Shown here: in pieces, positions 1 through 9,750 of the stretch
How the letters are laid out: each line of letters opens with the position of its first letter
Position numbering within the stretch: position 1 is the stretch's first letter
NCBI GenBank assembly: GCA_002699445.1
Contig: PAAU01000063.1
Location: 1 to 36,033 of the forward strand
Direction: 5' to 3'
Source of the DNA: Micrococcales bacterium
GTDB taxonomy: Bacteria; Actinomycetota; Actinomycetes; S36-B12; GCA-2699445
Length of the DNA stretch: 36,033 nucleotides
The notes under the pieces: model-generated
Database searches by the model: none
Told to the model about the DNA's origin: nothing
The model's input: only the letters and a program-made list of their open reading frames with translations
Made by a program: the position numbers and the translations under genes

Positions 1-491
1 GGCTCGGACCCATCCGCTGGCGTATAGGTCATGGTTAGCGTTCCGGGACCAGGCACTTTGAAGTCAGTCGCCCGGTACTGGTCACCAAACGCGTGGCGTC
101 CAACCACAATCGGCTTAGTCCAGCCGGGTACCAGCCGAGGGACGTTACTGATAATGATGGGCTCTCGGAAGATGACCCCACCAAGAATATTGCGGATTGT
201 CCCATTAGGGGACCGCCACATTTTCTTCAATCCGAACTCTTCAACTCGCGCCTCGTCGGGAGTGATCGTCGCGCATTTCACTCCGACGCCGTACTCCTTG
301 ATGGCGTTGGCTGCGTCGACGGTGATCTGATCATCGGTCGCGTCTCGGCTCTCAACACTTAAATCGTAGTACTTCAGATCAACATCCAGGTAGGGCAGTA
401 TCAGCTGCTCCTTGATGAACTCCCAGATGATGCGGGTCATCTCATCGCCATCAAGTTCTACGACTGAATTAGCAACTTTGATCTTGTTCAT
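1..491 (-). CDS. icd: NADP-dependent isocitrate dehydrogenase, N-terminal part
   Basis: Oxidative decarboxylation of isocitrate to 2-oxoglutarate with NADPH production, cytosolic TCA step. Only the first 163 codons are present and the gene runs off the left edge. The translation starts [20 protein letters not shown] and continues through [34 protein letters not shown] and GDQYRATDF. These are the substrate and NADP-site blocks of the eukaryote-like homodimeric IDH1 family, not of the monomeric or E. coli-type enzymes. The ATG at 491 follows an AGGAG ribosome binding site 6 bases upstream. It lies 30 bases after the mdh stop, so the two are probably co-transcribed, an arrangement common in actinobacteria. 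The family call is firm; nothing can be said about the C-terminus. Confidence 0.95.
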   Translation of the reverse strand, partial: MNKIKVANSVVELDGDEMTRIIWEFIKEQLILPYLDVDLKYYDLSVESRDATDDQITVDAANAIKEYGVGVKCATITPDEARVEEFGLKKMWRSPNGTIRNILGGVIFREPIIISNVPRLVPGWTKPIVVGRHAFGDQYRATDFKVPGPGTLTMTYTPADGSE

Positions 492-521
492 ACTTGCTCC
501 TACTGCACTAGTTGCGAATAG

Positions 522-1478
522 TTAGAGTTCCTTGACATCCTCTTGCTTGGCTCGAACTGCCTCTGCAGCTTCTCGCAATCCCGCAAGCTCTGATTCAGTG
601 AGATCGGTCGCCACGATGCGGCGAACCCCTTCTCGTCCGATCTCGGCTTCTACGCCTAGGTATACACCGCTGATGCCATGCTCTCCCTCTACCCAGGCAC
701 AGACTGGCATCACCTCACCCGAGTCTTCGATGACCGACCGAGCCATTCTGGCTGCAGCCGCAGACGGCGCATAGTACGCCGAACCTGTCTTGAGTAACGC
801 AACGACTTCTGCACCGCCGTTGCGAGTACGAGTAACTAGTTCCTCAATCTCCTCAGCCGACAGCAGGTCCGAGAGTGGTTTCCCGTCGACGTTGCAAGAG
901 GACGGAACTGGAACCATAGTGTCGCCGTGCGACCCCAACGTGAGCGTGGTGACGCTTCCGACGGGGACCTGCAGCTGCTCGGCGACAAAGTTCGTGAAAC
1001 GAGCGGTATCGAGCATGCCCGCTTGACCAAGAATTCGGTGTTTCGGAAATCCGGTGACAATTTGCGCAAGAGCAGTCATCTCATCTAACGGATTCGCCAC
1101 ATTGATGATCACTGAATCCGGGGCATGCTTGGCGATATTCTCCGCCACCGAGCGCATTATTCGCGCATTTGTTTCAATGAGATCCATCCGGCTCATGCCG
1201 GGTTTACGTGGTAGTCCAGCCGTGATAACAACAATATCTGAACCCTGGATGGCCTCATACCCTTCACCAGATTGGCCAGTGGTTTGGCCGATGACCTGGG
1301 TCTCGAAACCTTCAACCGCTCGCGATTGATTCAAATCCAGGGCGAGGCCCTCAGCTTTGCCATCTACTACATCTGTAAGTACTACCGTTTCGAAGACGTC
1401 GTATTCTGCCAACCGCTGTGCGGTCGTAGAACCGTAGAAACCGGCCCCAACTACTGTCACTTTGCCCTTACGAGACAT
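522..1478 (-). CDS. mdh: NAD-dependent malate dehydrogenase (LDH-like type)
   Basis: Interconverts malate and oxaloacetate in the TCA cycle. The protein has 318 residues, normal for the LDH-like tetrameric MDH group. The Rossmann motif GAGFYGS is at residues 11-17 with Asp36 set to bind the NAD ribose. The mobile loop RKPGMSRMDL (91-100) has Arg at the specificity position where lactate dehydrogenases carry Gln, so the substrate is malate. Asn129 (NVANP), the Asp157/Arg160 pair (LDTARF) and catalytic His184 (GSHGDTMVP) are all present. An AGGAGG site sits 7 bases before the ATG at 1478. It lies between the DUF3017 gene upstream and icd downstream, all on one strand. The 136-base gap upstream could hold its own promoter, but I could not assign one. 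Confidence 0.96.
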   Translation of the reverse strand: MSRKGKVTVVGAGFYGSTTAQRLAEYDVFETVVLTDVVDGKAEGLALDLNQSRAVEGFETQVIGQTTGQSGEGYEAIQGSDIVVITAGLPRKPGMSRMDLIETNARIMRSVAENIAKHAPDSVIINVANPLDEMTALAQIVTGFPKHRILGQAGMLDTARFTNFVAEQLQVPVGSVTTLTLGSHGDTMVPVPSSCNVDGKPLSDLLSAEEIEELVTRTRNGGAEVVALLKTGSAYYAPSAAAARMARSVIEDSGEVMPVCAWVEGEHGISGVYLGVEAEIGREGVRRIVATDLTESELAGLREAAEAVRAKQEDVKEL

Positions 1479-1614
1479 GAAGACTTCCTCCTAATAGACG
1501 ACTGAGTTTTGCCGGACACGGCCGCTGCGCCGACGATGGGCGCTATCTCCCTGCCAAGCGATTCATTAAGCCTATCTGCGACGTCCTTCTTAGTCTGTCA
1601 CCGGGTCCGGGCGG

Positions 1615-1965
1615 TCACTGGACGGGCGTAATCAAAGCGAGTACAACCAGCGATGCCGCGAGAACGGACAAGGTAACCAGGTCTATGGTCCGGGTCCGAA
1701 CTACTAAAAGACCAGCCCTTCTAGTGGGCAATACCGCCCGCAGAATCAGGGCTGTTATCGCCGAGGCGGCCAGTACAAGCGTTCCGAGCCGAAAGTCGAC
1801 CAACATCAAAACTAAGCCAACCGAACCGACCAGGATCACTATCAAAAGTGGACCATAGCGATCTCGACGCCCAATCCCCTCTAGAGCTACTACGTTCAGC
1901 GGGAGATCTACCGGCTCGACTTCGCTCGGTCCCTGATCTCCGTCGGAGTCATCGCTTTGACTCAT
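1615..1965 (-). CDS. DUF3017 family membrane protein
   Basis: Small integral membrane protein of unknown function, 116 residues. An acidic N-terminal tail (about 1-35) is followed by three hydrophobic segments near residues 38-56, 60-80 and 95-113. The link [14 protein letters not shown] between the second and third is the characteristic conserved part of DUF3017. The ATG at 1965 overlaps the folD stop by four bases (ATGA), which indicates translational coupling. A DUF3017 gene between folD and mdh is the usual actinobacterial arrangement, and this position supports the call as much as the short sequence does. No enzymatic residues are evident and I assign no role. Confidence 0.85.
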   Translation of the reverse strand: MSQSDDSDGDQGPSEVEPVDLPLNVVALEGIGRRDRYGPLLIVILVGSVGLVLMLVDFRLGTLVLAASAITALILRAVLPTRRAGLLVVRTRTIDLVTLSVLAASLVVLALITPVQ

Positions 1966-2807
1966 ACGCGCTCCGCGGCCTCAACGACATTCACAAGGAG
2001 CATGGCCCGCGTCATGGGCCCAGCCCCACCTGGCATGGGAGCTAACCAACTGGCGGTCTCCCGCACATCCGGTGCGACATCGCCCACGAGACCCGCATCC
2101 GTTCGCGTAATTCCGACATCCAACACTGTTGCACCTGGCCGGATGTGGTCAGAAGTGATGAGTCCAGGCACCCCTGCCGCGCTAATCACGATGTCGGCCG
2201 ACTGTGTGTGTTGGGCTAAATCCTGAGTCCCGGTGTGACATAGCGTGACTGTGGCATTTTCACTGCGACGTGTGAGCAGCAGACCCAGCGGGCGACCTAC
2301 CGTGACTCCTCGACCTACTACGCAGACTTCCGCCCCATCTATGGGTACTTCATACCGCCGAAGGAGGGTAACGATCCCTCGTGGCGTGCAGGGCAATGGT
2401 GCCTCGATCCCTAGGACGAGCCTCCCCAGATTCATCGGGTGTAATCCGTCGGCATCCTTAGCGGGGTCAATAAACTCCAGGGCTCGCCCCTCATCAAGTT
2501 GTCGAGGCAGCGGTAGCTGAACGATGTAACCCGTGCACTCGGGATTACGATTCAGTTGATCGAGTTCCGTTTCCAGCTCAGCCTGAGAAATATTTGCCGG
2601 GAGATCAACTCGGATCGATCGGATGCCAACCTGCTCACAGTCGCGATGTTTGCCGGCAACGTAGGCTGAACTTCCCGGGTCATCCCCGACTAGAACCGTC
2701 GCTAGTCCAGGAGTCCTACCTGCTGCAGTCAAGGCAGCGACTCGACTGGTCAGCTCGTCCTTTATCTCGGCCGCGGTAGCTTTTCCATCCAGAATCTGCG
2801 CTGTCAC
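1962..2807 (-). CDS. folD: Bifunctional methylene-THF dehydrogenase / methenyl-THF cyclohydrolase
   Basis: Makes 10-formyl-tetrahydrofolate from methylene-THF, the one-carbon donor used by PurN and PurH encoded just upstream. I chose the GTG at 2807 (281 residues, protein beginning [15 protein letters not shown]). It overlaps the previous stop as GTGA and fits the family N-terminus. The in-frame ATG at 2858 would add 17 residues lying inside the upstream gene. Visible features are the catalytic Tyr49 and Lys53 in [16 protein letters not shown], the folate motif QLPLP at 97-101, the loop DADGLHP, the nucleotide-binding run [12 protein letters not shown] and the C-terminal signature [14 protein letters not shown]. 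Length and motifs are complete. The dehydrogenase is expected to be NADP-linked, which the sequence alone does not prove. Confidence 0.95.
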   Translation of the reverse strand: MTAQILDGKATAAEIKDELTSRVAALTAAGRTPGLATVLVGDDPGSSAYVAGKHRDCEQVGIRSIRVDLPANISQAELETELDQLNRNPECTGYIVQLPLPRQLDEGRALEFIDPAKDADGLHPMNLGRLVLGIEAPLPCTPRGIVTLLRRYEVPIDGAEVCVVGRGVTVGRPLGLLLTRRSENATVTLCHTGTQDLAQHTQSADIVISAAGVPGLITSDHIRPGATVLDVGITRTDAGLVGDVAPDVRETASWLAPMPGGAGPMTRAMLLVNVVEAAERV

Positions 2808-3724
2808 TCCGCCATTGTCCCACCGCTTACCCGCCGTGACCCACGACCCGCCAGCCAAACTGCAAGGATCACCAAAATCAACCCCAGCCAGGCTGGCGGG
2901 CCCAGCACCAGGTCTGCACTGGGAAATAGCAAGTCAAGTGTCAATCCGCCGGCCAGCTGTCCAGCGATAGAGAGCAGACCAAACAACAAAACGCCTAGGC
3001 CTCGGACTGCCCAAGCGGCCAATGCGATGAAGGCAAGCCCAATAGGGCCGCCCAAGTAGAGAAATGGATCGGCCGGAAAAGATGCGACTTCGATGATCCC
3101 AGCCACGATGCCCACGAGTACCGCGAAAAATAGGACCGTAAATCCCACAACGAAATTCACTACCGCTGCCGGCATGGCTCCCTCTGCGGCCGCGGAAACT
3201 CGAGCATTGATCGCTTGTTGCACTGAGATCCCGATACCAGCACTGGCCGCCAGTGACACTGCGATCAGTGCTGCCCCCCCGCCGACCAAAAACGTGCCCC
3301 AACCGGAAACTGCGACCGCAACCAAAGCCAAGAATGCGGCCCCGGCTCGCTGTGGGCTCACAGGTAACACCCCGGCTGGGCTTAGTCCTAAGCGGTCAAC
3401 GGCTAAGGAGCCTGCCACCTGACCGGCCACGACAGCCACGATAAAGGCCGTAACCCCGACCACCGCAACCGTAAGGCCTTGGGTGGTGACCAGCCAGGCA
3501 CCGCCCATGCCTCCCAACAACTGCCACGGACGTAGCGTTTTCCCCCGTAGGGCATGAGGAATGCGCGACAGCCCGGTTCGAATCTGTTTCGACAGCAATG
3601 TGATCAACAAGGCCAACAGGAGACCAATACCGAAACTGATGGTCGCGGCCAGTAGCCCCCCGCCGACTTCCACCGACAGCCCTGCATTGATTCGGGATTG
3701 CAGGGCAACGAGTGCGCCCACCAC
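2804..3724 (-). CDS. DMT-superfamily transporter of the YdcZ (DUF606) type, two-repeat form
   Basis: Polytopic inner-membrane protein of about 306 residues with roughly ten hydrophobic segments. It is an internal duplication of the YdcZ/DUF606 unit. The first half carries [15 protein letters not shown] followed by [14 protein letters not shown]. The second half, near residues 165-200, carries the matching [17 protein letters not shown] followed by AVVNFVVG. The exported substrate is unknown. The start is uncertain: the GTG at 3724 has no obvious ribosome binding site and leaves the first helix short. The frame stays open upstream into the purH end with only weak start codons (for example ATT). 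It sits between purH and folD, and its stop overlaps the folD GTG, so it is translated as part of the operon. Confidence 0.85.
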   Translation of the reverse strand: MVGALVALQSRINAGLSVEVGGGLLAATISFGIGLLLALLITLLSKQIRTGLSRIPHALRGKTLRPWQLLGGMGGAWLVTTQGLTVAVVGVTAFIVAVVAGQVAGSLAVDRLGLSPAGVLPVSPQRAGAAFLALVAVAVSGWGTFLVGGGAALIAVSLAASAGIGISVQQAINARVSAAAEGAMPAAVVNFVVGFTVLFFAVLVGIVAGIIEVASFPADPFLYLGGPIGLAFIALAAWAVRGLGVLLFGLLSIAGQLAGGLTLDLLFPSADLVLGPPAWLGLILVILAVWLAGRGSRRVSGGTMAE

Positions 3725-3752
3725 AAATGCTGCAGTGGGCGTGCGCCAGCGG

Positions 3753-5303
3753 CTAGTGCCAAAAATGGCGGGTGCCTGTCAGATACATGGTGATTCCCGC
3801 ATTCGACGCGGCCTCGACCAACTCATCATCACGGACCGACCCACCCGGTTGAACAACAGCCTGAATGCCGGCATCGATCAGGACCTGTAGGCCGTCAGGA
3901 AATGGGAAAAATGCATCTGAGGCTGCCACCGACCCTGCCGCGCGATCTCCAGCACGCGCGACCGCAAGCCGGGCCGAATCCACTCGGTTTACCTGACCCA
4001 TACCAACCCCAACCGCAGCTCCATCAGCCGCCAACAGGATCGCATTACTTTTTACCGATCGGCACGCCCGCCATGCAAACTCTAGATCTGCCAAAGTTGT
4101 TGGGTCAGCCTTGCCACATGCCAAGGTCCACTCCCCTAAGTCATCACCCGGACCATCTATTCGATCGGGTCGCTGCAGCAAAAGTCCGCCCGTGATGGCG
4201 CGGAATTCATTCTCGGTGGTGACTCTCGGTGGATCTACTAGCAAGACTCGAAGATTCTTCTTCGCGGAGAGAATTTCTAAGGCATCAGCATGAACTTCGG
4301 GGGCCACCACCACTTCGGTGAATACCTCTGAAATAGCGGTTGCCGTAGGAGCGTCAATCGGTCCATTAGCCGCTACCACTCCGCCAAAGGCTGAAACAGG
4401 ATCTGTGGCTAAGGCCTTGGTGTAGGCCTTAGCCACAGATTGACCAATAGCTATGCCACATGGGTTAGCGTGCTTGATGATCGCAACGCACAGCTCAATC
4501 TGATCGTAGGCTGCGCGAAGCGCGGCATCAGCATCAACATAGTTGTTGTACGACATTGGCTTGCCCTGCAATTGCCGTGCGTTCGCGAGGCCACCCGAGT
4601 TCGCTGAACGGTAGAGTGCCGCTGGCTGATGGGGATTCTCGCCGTAACGCAGTACGTCTGCCCGACGCCAAGACGCACCTAGCCAGAATGGGAAGCCGGT
4701 TTCGTCCGGAACAACTACCTCGCCGAGCCACGACGCTACTGCGATGTCATAGCTAGCAGTATGCGCAAACGCTTTGGCGGCAAGTTGCTCACGCTGCTGC
4801 AGAGTAAAGCCACCGGCGGCAACGGCAGTAAGAACTATCGAATAATCATCGGGGTCTACGACAACCGCCACGTTTGCATGATTCTTGGCCGATGCCCGAA
4901 CCATCGCCGGGCCACCGATGTCGATCTGCTCGATACATTCTGGTTCGGTTGCACCAGAGGCCACAGTTGCGGAGAAAGGATACAAATTCACTACAACAAG
5001 CTCGAAGGCGGCTATGTCCAGCTCCGCGATGGCCGCAGCATGATCCTCTCGACGCACATCAGCGAGCAGGCCAGCGTGCACACCCGGGTGAAGCGTCTTT
5101 ACACGCCCATCGAGGCACTCGGGAAAGCCCGTGACCTCCGCCACCTGGGTGACGGGCACTCCAGCGGCTTCGATTTGAGATGCCGTTGAACCAGTCGACA
5201 CGATCTCCACACCTGCCCGATGAAGCGCAGCCGCGAGCTCAGGCAGACCGCTCTTGTCATAGGTGGACAGAAGTGCCCGACGTACTTTTACAGTTTCGCT
5301 CAC
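3753..5303 (-). CDS. purH: Bifunctional AICAR transformylase / IMP cyclohydrolase
   Basis: Catalyses the last two steps of IMP synthesis in the cytosol: formylation of AICAR with 10-formyl-THF, then ring closure. The protein has 516 residues, normal size. The N-terminal MGS-like cyclohydrolase domain (about 1-200) has [13 protein letters not shown] and [15 protein letters not shown] (66-80). The C-terminal transformylase domain has YGENPHQPA (220-228), [13 protein letters not shown] (251-263), the catalytic Lys277-His278 in KHANPCGIA and AFGGVVAAN. The protein ends in RHFWH where most family members end RHFRH, a minor change. The GTG at 5303 overlaps the purN stop (GTGA), so it is translationally coupled to purN. 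It uses formyl-THF made through FolD encoded downstream. Confidence 0.97.
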   Translation of the reverse strand: MSETVKVRRALLSTYDKSGLPELAAALHRAGVEIVSTGSTASQIEAAGVPVTQVAEVTGFPECLDGRVKTLHPGVHAGLLADVRREDHAAAIAELDIAAFELVVVNLYPFSATVASGATEPECIEQIDIGGPAMVRASAKNHANVAVVVDPDDYSIVLTAVAAGGFTLQQREQLAAKAFAHTASYDIAVASWLGEVVVPDETGFPFWLGASWRRADVLRYGENPHQPAALYRSANSGGLANARQLQGKPMSYNNYVDADAALRAAYDQIELCVAIIKHANPCGIAIGQSVAKAYTKALATDPVSAFGGVVAANGPIDAPTATAISEVFTEVVVAPEVHADALEILSAKKNLRVLLVDPPRVTTENEFRAITGGLLLQRPDRIDGPGDDLGEWTLACGKADPTTLADLEFAWRACRSVKSNAILLAADGAAVGVGMGQVNRVDSARLAVARAGDRAAGSVAASDAFFPFPDGLQVLIDAGIQAVVQPGGSVRDDELVEAASNAGITMYLTGTRHFWH

Positions 5304-5914
5304 GGCAACGCCGCCTTTCTTCCCTCAAGGGTGTATCCGGTTGTCGCCAGTTGGGCCAACACCTCAACGAGCTGCACTCGTTCTACAGCTTTGACCCGTT
5401 CGTGAAGTGAGTCGGCGTCGTCATCAGGGGCTACCGGGATAGCTGATTGAGCAAGAATGGGCCCGGAATCTACTCCTGCGTCGACTAAGTGGATGGTGCA
5501 GCCAGTCATTCTCACGCCGTAGTCAATAGCGTCCGGTACGGCGCGTGCACCAGGGAATGCCGGCAGCAGTGATGGATGGCTATTAACAATCTTGCCTGGA
5601 AATCTATCCAGGAAGGCCGGAGCCAGCACTCGCATGAATCCCACTGATACCAGCCATTCGGGCGCCAGTTGAGCTGTCTGATCTGCTAGATCACGATTCC
5701 ACGTCGCACGTGAATCGTAATTACGTGGATCCAGAGCCACCACCGGAACACCCGCACGCACTGCACGTTCTTGGGCTGGACAACCCGGCCGGTCGGTCAC
5801 TAACCCTACGATTTCCACGGGATAGTCAGGTTCGGAACTCGCATCGAGTAGAGCCTGGAAGAGGGTGCCCTGGCCCGATGCCATGGCCACCATTGGAGCA
5901 CCGTTCACGACCAC
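5300..5914 (-). CDS. purN: Phosphoribosylglycinamide formyltransferase (GAR transformylase 1)
   Basis: Transfers a formyl group from 10-formyl-THF to GAR, the third step of purine synthesis. The protein has 204 residues. The catalytic triad is complete: Asn111 and His113 in [14 protein letters not shown] and Asp149 in [10 protein letters not shown], with the same spacing as the E. coli enzyme. The phosphate-binding N-terminal loop reads [14 protein letters not shown], slightly different from the common SGSGTNLQAL, but the glycines are kept. The start is GTG at 5914. The in-frame GTG two codons later is better spaced from TAGGAT, so the exact start is uncertain by two residues. Its end overlaps the purH GTG. 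Confidence 0.96.
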   Translation of the reverse strand: MVVNGAPMVAMASGQGTLFQALLDASSEPDYPVEIVGLVTDRPGCPAQERAVRAGVPVVALDPRNYDSRATWNRDLADQTAQLAPEWLVSVGFMRVLAPAFLDRFPGKIVNSHPSLLPAFPGARAVPDAIDYGVRMTGCTIHLVDAGVDSGPILAQSAIPVAPDDDADSLHERVKAVERVQLVEVLAQLATTGYTLEGRKAALP

Positions 5915-5950
5915 ATCCTACGGAGGTCGGACCTACCTATTGTCTTCGGC

Positions 5951-7441
5951 TTAAGCGTGTGGGTCGACACGATCATCGTTTATCGCAGGATCAACATCAT
6001 TTGGGTCACGTTTGCGTGCGACCCGATCACGTAGGTCGATCGCTACCGGTTTGGCATCCGACGCAATCGTAGGTAGCAGGGCCCAGATCACAGTGCCAGC
6101 CAAGCAGACCACGGCCGCTAACGCGGCCGATCCGAAACTCGGCCCCAGATAGTTCAGCTGCTCGGTACCCAGCGAGCCGCCGGCGAGTCGCGACAGTACG
6201 AACCAACTCACTCCTATTAGCCCTGACAGCAGTAAGGCTCTGATCAGGCGTCGGCTGAGCTCATGGATGGGTTGCATTCGCTGAACCCGCATGGCTGCCA
6301 TCGCCGCCCCGAAGGCCACCAGGATGGGCAACATGGCGGTCCAGTCCGGGCTTTGCGTTGGCAGAATCTGCAGGATCGGCAGATCCGGAATAGCGGGGGC
6401 ACTATCGGCAAATGGCGAGATCGTTTCATTTCCTATCGCGATACCGGATCCGAGCGCGTACGAACCCGCCCACACGACGAGATTCGGCAGGAAGGCGAGC
6501 TGAAGCAGGACTAGCCCCACTTGCTCTCCGGTGGTCACTGCCACGGTGCTCTGCACCGAGACCACAGCATCCCAACTCGCAACCAAACCCACCATTATGA
6601 CTAGCACGCCGAGCACAAGGGGAACAGCTAAAGCCCACCTGGCGCCTTTGAGAATGGGAGACCGAGCAGTCCTGCCAGTCTCGCGCCGCCAACCCCACCA
6701 GCCTGCCACCAGAGCGCAGATCACGCCTGCTACAAAGGCGGTCACCAAGGAGAACTGCCCGCTACCCCACAGCAGGGTTACTGCCGCGACTCCCATTACG
6801 TAAGTCATCAGTCCAAGCAATACCGGCGCCTGAGTTTGTTCACCAAACTGTCGACTGGCGAACCGGCCAGCACGATGCAGTGGAAGAAGGCAGACGAGCA
6901 TTAAGCCAAGCGGCAGTAATGTAACGACTCCGTTAGATGTGCTGAACCCCATGTGATGACCTGCGAGCCACAGCCAGGGCGCCACGGTGATCGGTTGCTC
7001 AACCTGCGCCACTACAGCGACTAAGAGACTCAGGATGAGACCGGCCACTACCGCCCAAATCGCAGCGACCACAGCAGCCAACGATGCGGGGAGTTTAGGC
7101 GCGCTCCGCGTGAGAAACAAGAGTCGCAAAAACGCGACCAGCAGCGACCGCCAGCGATGTCGAGGGGGTACGAACTCTAAAGCTTTGGGAACCAGATTCC
7201 CCAACTTCCCTGATTCATGCGGCACACCTTGTGAATGTTGCTCACTATCTTGGTCTTCAGCAGATTCAGGTACCGTCTCCGCGGACTCGTGGTCTTGACT
7301 TAGATCGGCATCCGCCGACTCCGCAGCCAGCTCCCGGTCAACCACCGACACCGACCCTCCTAGAGTCAAAGAATCATCGTCGTCTCGCGAGGCGCGAGAC
7401 AGCATGCGACCAACCGCTGCAAAGGGACGAGATCCTGGCAT
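5951..7441 (-). CDS. DUF6350 (PerM-like) multi-spanning membrane protein
   Basis: Membrane protein of about 496 residues, unknown biochemical role. In databases DUF6350 members are often named cell division protein PerM. The first ~95 residues are polar and strongly acidic (Asp/Glu/Ser-rich), followed by a basic patch (RHRWRSLL) and about ten membrane segments. Conserved family blocks are visible: WLWLAGHHMG with LPLGLMLVCLLPL, and QLAFLPNLVVWAGSYALG running into IAIGNETISPF. The C-terminus is charged (RDRVARKRDPNDVD). It sits 36 bases before purN and 56 bases after sucD on the same strand, the standard actinobacterial neighbourhood for this family. The ATG at 7441 has only a weak ribosome site, and a later ATG within the acidic region is possible. 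Confidence 0.87.
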   Translation of the reverse strand: MPGSRPFAAVGRMLSRASRDDDDSLTLGGSVSVVDRELAAESADADLSQDHESAETVPESAEDQDSEQHSQGVPHESGKLGNLVPKALEFVPPRHRWRSLLVAFLRLLFLTRSAPKLPASLAAVVAAIWAVVAGLILSLLVAVVAQVEQPITVAPWLWLAGHHMGFSTSNGVVTLLPLGLMLVCLLPLHRAGRFASRQFGEQTQAPVLLGLMTYVMGVAAVTLLWGSGQFSLVTAFVAGVICALVAGWWGWRRETGRTARSPILKGARWALAVPLVLGVLVIMVGLVASWDAVVSVQSTVAVTTGEQVGLVLLQLAFLPNLVVWAGSYALGSGIAIGNETISPFADSAPAIPDLPILQILPTQSPDWTAMLPILVAFGAAMAAMRVQRMQPIHELSRRLIRALLLSGLIGVSWFVLSRLAGGSLGTEQLNYLGPSFGSAALAAVVCLAGTVIWALLPTIASDAKPVAIDLRDRVARKRDPNDVDPAINDDRVDPHA

Positions 7442-7497
7442 GGGCTGATCGTGTCATCCGATGGGCACGACAGCGTGCAGCGACTCGGCCGGACCTG

Positions 7498-8367
7498 CTA
7501 CCGGGTCATAATTTTGCGCATCAAGTCCGCAGTCTCGCTTGGAGTCTTGCCGACCTTTACGCCAACGGCCTCCAGGGCCTCCTGCTTTGCAGCTGCGGTA
7601 CCAGCTGATCCAGAAACGATGGCCCCTGCGTGACCCATGGTTTTGCCCTCTGGCGCCGTGAACCCAGCTACGTAACCAACAACGGGCTTATCGACGTACT
7701 GCTCGATGAAAGCCGCTGCTCGCTCTTCGGCATCTCCACCGATCTCGCCGATCATGACAATCGCATCCGTTTCGGGGTCATCTTGAAAAGCCGCAAGACA
7801 GTCAATGTGGGTGGTCCCGATAATGGGGTCACCACCGATCCCCACACATGTCGAAAACCCGATATCTCGCAACTCATACATCATCTGATAGGTGAGAGTC
7901 CCCGACTTGCTGACGAGCCCAATGCGGCCGACCTGGGTGATGTCTGCAGGAATGATCCCCGCATTGCTTTGTCCCGGCGAAATGATCCCAGGACAGTTCG
8001 GCCCGATGATTCGTGTTAGATCAGCGTTGCGGGCGTACTGGAAGAAGGACGCGGTGTCGTGCACCGGGATACCTTCGGTGATTACCACTGCTAACGGGAT
8101 CTGAGCGTCGACCGCTTCCTCGACAGCAGCCTTCGCGAAGCGCGGTGGCACGAAAACTACCGAGACGTTAGCCCCGGTCTCTGACATTGCAGCTGCGACA
8201 TCGTCGAAAACTGGAATACCGTCCACTTCTTGGCCCGCCTTGCCAGGCGTGACGCCAGCCACTACCTGCGCTCCACTAGCCACCATGCGACGGGTGTGCT
8301 TTGTTCCCTCTGATCCGGTCATTCCCTGCACCAGGATCTTGCTATCAGAGTTAAGGAAGATTGCCAT
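7498..8367 (-). CDS. sucD: Succinyl-CoA synthetase, alpha subunit
   Basis: Works with SucC to convert succinyl-CoA to succinate with substrate-level NTP formation in the TCA cycle. The protein has 289 residues. The CoA-binding fold begins with [14 protein letters not shown]. The active-site segment is complete, with phosphorylated His246 in [10 protein letters not shown], at the same number as in E. coli SucD. Also present are [20 protein letters not shown] and [16 protein letters not shown]. The ATG at 8367 lies 15 bases after the sucC stop, with GGAG in the gap, so the subunits are made from one transcript. Confidence 0.97.
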   Translation of the reverse strand: MAIFLNSDSKILVQGMTGSEGTKHTRRMVASGAQVVAGVTPGKAGQEVDGIPVFDDVAAAMSETGANVSVVFVPPRFAKAAVEEAVDAQIPLAVVITEGIPVHDTASFFQYARNADLTRIIGPNCPGIISPGQSNAGIIPADITQVGRIGLVSKSGTLTYQMMYELRDIGFSTCVGIGGDPIIGTTHIDCLAAFQDDPETDAIVMIGEIGGDAEERAAAFIEQYVDKPVVGYVAGFTAPEGKTMGHAGAIVSGSAGTAAAKQEALEAVGVKVGKTPSETADLMRKIMTR

Positions 8368-8382
8368 TGCTATGAGCTCCGA

Positions 8383-9555
8383 TCAGGATCCAGCTAGTTC
8401 AGCTACCCGACGGGCAGCTCCATCCATAGTTTCTACAAGTTCGATTACGTCGTGCTCTGCTTCCTGAAGGATCCTGCGCCCCTCTGCAGCGTTGTTGCCA
8501 TCAATACGACACACGATGGGCTTAGTGACGCTCTCGCCTTTTTCCGCCAGCATGTTCAAAGCGCCGACAATTCCGTTCGCGACAGCATCACATGCGGTAA
8601 TGCCTCCGAAAACATTGACAAAGACTGCGCGAACAGATGGATCGTTGAGAACGATGTCTAGACCGTTAGCCATTACCTCGGCACTGGCACCGCCACCTAT
8701 GTCCAAGAAGTTGGCTGGTTCAACTCCTCCGAAATCCTCACCCGCATAAGCCACCACGTCCAAAGTTGACATCACCAGACCAGCGCCGTTCCCGACAATG
8801 CCGACTTCACCGTCCAACTTCACGTAGTTCAAGTCCAAATCACGAGCCCGCAACTCAATCGGATCAATGCTGCTGGTATCCACCAGATCGGCATGATTAG
8901 CGTGGCGGTAGTCGGCGTTACCGTCTAGCGTCACCTTGCCGTCGAGAGCAAGAACTGTTCCGTCCGGAGTTTTCACCAACGGGTTCACTTCGACTAACGT
9001 GGCGTCCTCTCGGATCATCACGTCCCACAGCTTCTGCAGGACGACTGCGACCTGTTCAGCTACCTCAGCGGGAAAGTTAGCCGCTTCCACGATTTGGGCC
9101 GCACGCGCGGCATCTACACCTTCGATGGCATCCACTCGGATCTTGGCCAACGCTTCTGGATTAGTAGCTGCCACCTCTTCGATTTCTACGCCACCCTCAA
9201 CTGAAGCCATCGCTAAGAAAGCGCGCTCCGCCCGATCAAGCAGGAAGGAAACGTAGTATTCGTCGGCAATCTCAGCCGCTTCAGTCACTAATACCCGGTG
9301 AACTGTGTGGCCCTTGATGTCCATGCCCAGAATATTCTTTGCATGGTTAGCCGCCTCGTCGGGGTTAGTCGCAAGCTTGACGCCACCGGCCTTGCCGCGA
9401 CCGCCGGTCTTCACCTGAGCCTTGACCACGACCGTAGTGCCAATTTTGCCGGCTACCTCAGCCGCCATCTCAGGCGTGGTAACAACCTCGCCGGGTACTA
9501 CGGGCACCTCGTGCTCGCCAAACAAATACTTAGCCTGATACTCGAACAGATCCAT
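8383..9555 (-). CDS. sucC: Succinyl-CoA synthetase, beta subunit
   Basis: ATP-grasp subunit of succinyl-CoA synthetase that binds nucleotide and succinate. I use the ATG at 9555, giving 390 residues beginning [12 protein letters not shown], the invariant family N-terminus. It is preceded by GGAGG at a 9-base distance. The frame is open for 34 more codons upstream, but those residues have no family match. Motifs seen are [18 protein letters not shown] (46-63), [19 protein letters not shown], the CoA-ligase segment FLDIGGGAS and the [14 protein letters not shown] stretch. It is the first gene of the long minus-strand block reaching to icd, so its promoter lies in the 195-base divergent gap upstream. 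Confidence 0.97.
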   Translation of the reverse strand: MDLFEYQAKYLFGEHEVPVVPGEVVTTPEMAAEVAGKIGTTVVVKAQVKTGGRGKAGGVKLATNPDEAANHAKNILGMDIKGHTVHRVLVTEAAEIADEYYVSFLLDRAERAFLAMASVEGGVEIEEVAATNPEALAKIRVDAIEGVDAARAAQIVEAANFPAEVAEQVAVVLQKLWDVMIREDATLVEVNPLVKTPDGTVLALDGKVTLDGNADYRHANHADLVDTSSIDPIELRARDLDLNYVKLDGEVGIVGNGAGLVMSTLDVVAYAGEDFGGVEPANFLDIGGGASAEVMANGLDIVLNDPSVRAVFVNVFGGITACDAVANGIVGALNMLAEKGESVTKPIVCRIDGNNAAEGRRILQEAEHDVIELVETMDGAARRVAELAGS

Positions 9556-9750
9556 CTGTGGCTGCCTCCAGTTCACGGACGGTTGCAGCGTACCCGCGAA
9601 GCCTCGTGGCCATAACGACCGGGTACCTCTTGACTTGCTCACCGACAACGCAACCAACCCGCGGCATCAAGGTAACTGTATCGAAACAGCTGGTACTGCC
9701 CCGCACGCCTTCCAACGACTAAGCCACATTCTGCTCTACTGTGATGAGCC
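9556..9750. other. Divergent intergenic region between sucC and the lipase-like gene
   Basis: This 195-base gap must hold the start signals for the sucC-led block (minus strand) and for the plus-strand hydrolase gene. The sucC ribosome binding site GGAGG is at its left edge. I looked for -35/-10 pairs, riboswitch-like folds and operator palindromes on both strands and found nothing convincing. No reading frame here resembles a gene. The upstream extension of the sucC frame (to 9657) is judged non-coding. Confidence 0.5.

Noticed and set aside
1598-1619. GTCACCGGGTCCGGGCGGTCAC-like symmetry near the DUF3017 stop
   Set aside because: On inspection the arms are largely a direct-type similarity with mismatches, not a stable inverted repeat.
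4761-5189. 142-residue open frame on the plus strand within purH
   Set aside because: Opposite strand of conserved PurH sequence, no family resemblance and no ribosome site of note.
9556-9657. 34-codon N-terminal extension of sucC
   Set aside because: The conserved SucC N-terminus begins at 9555 behind a GGAGG site; the extension has no family counterpart.
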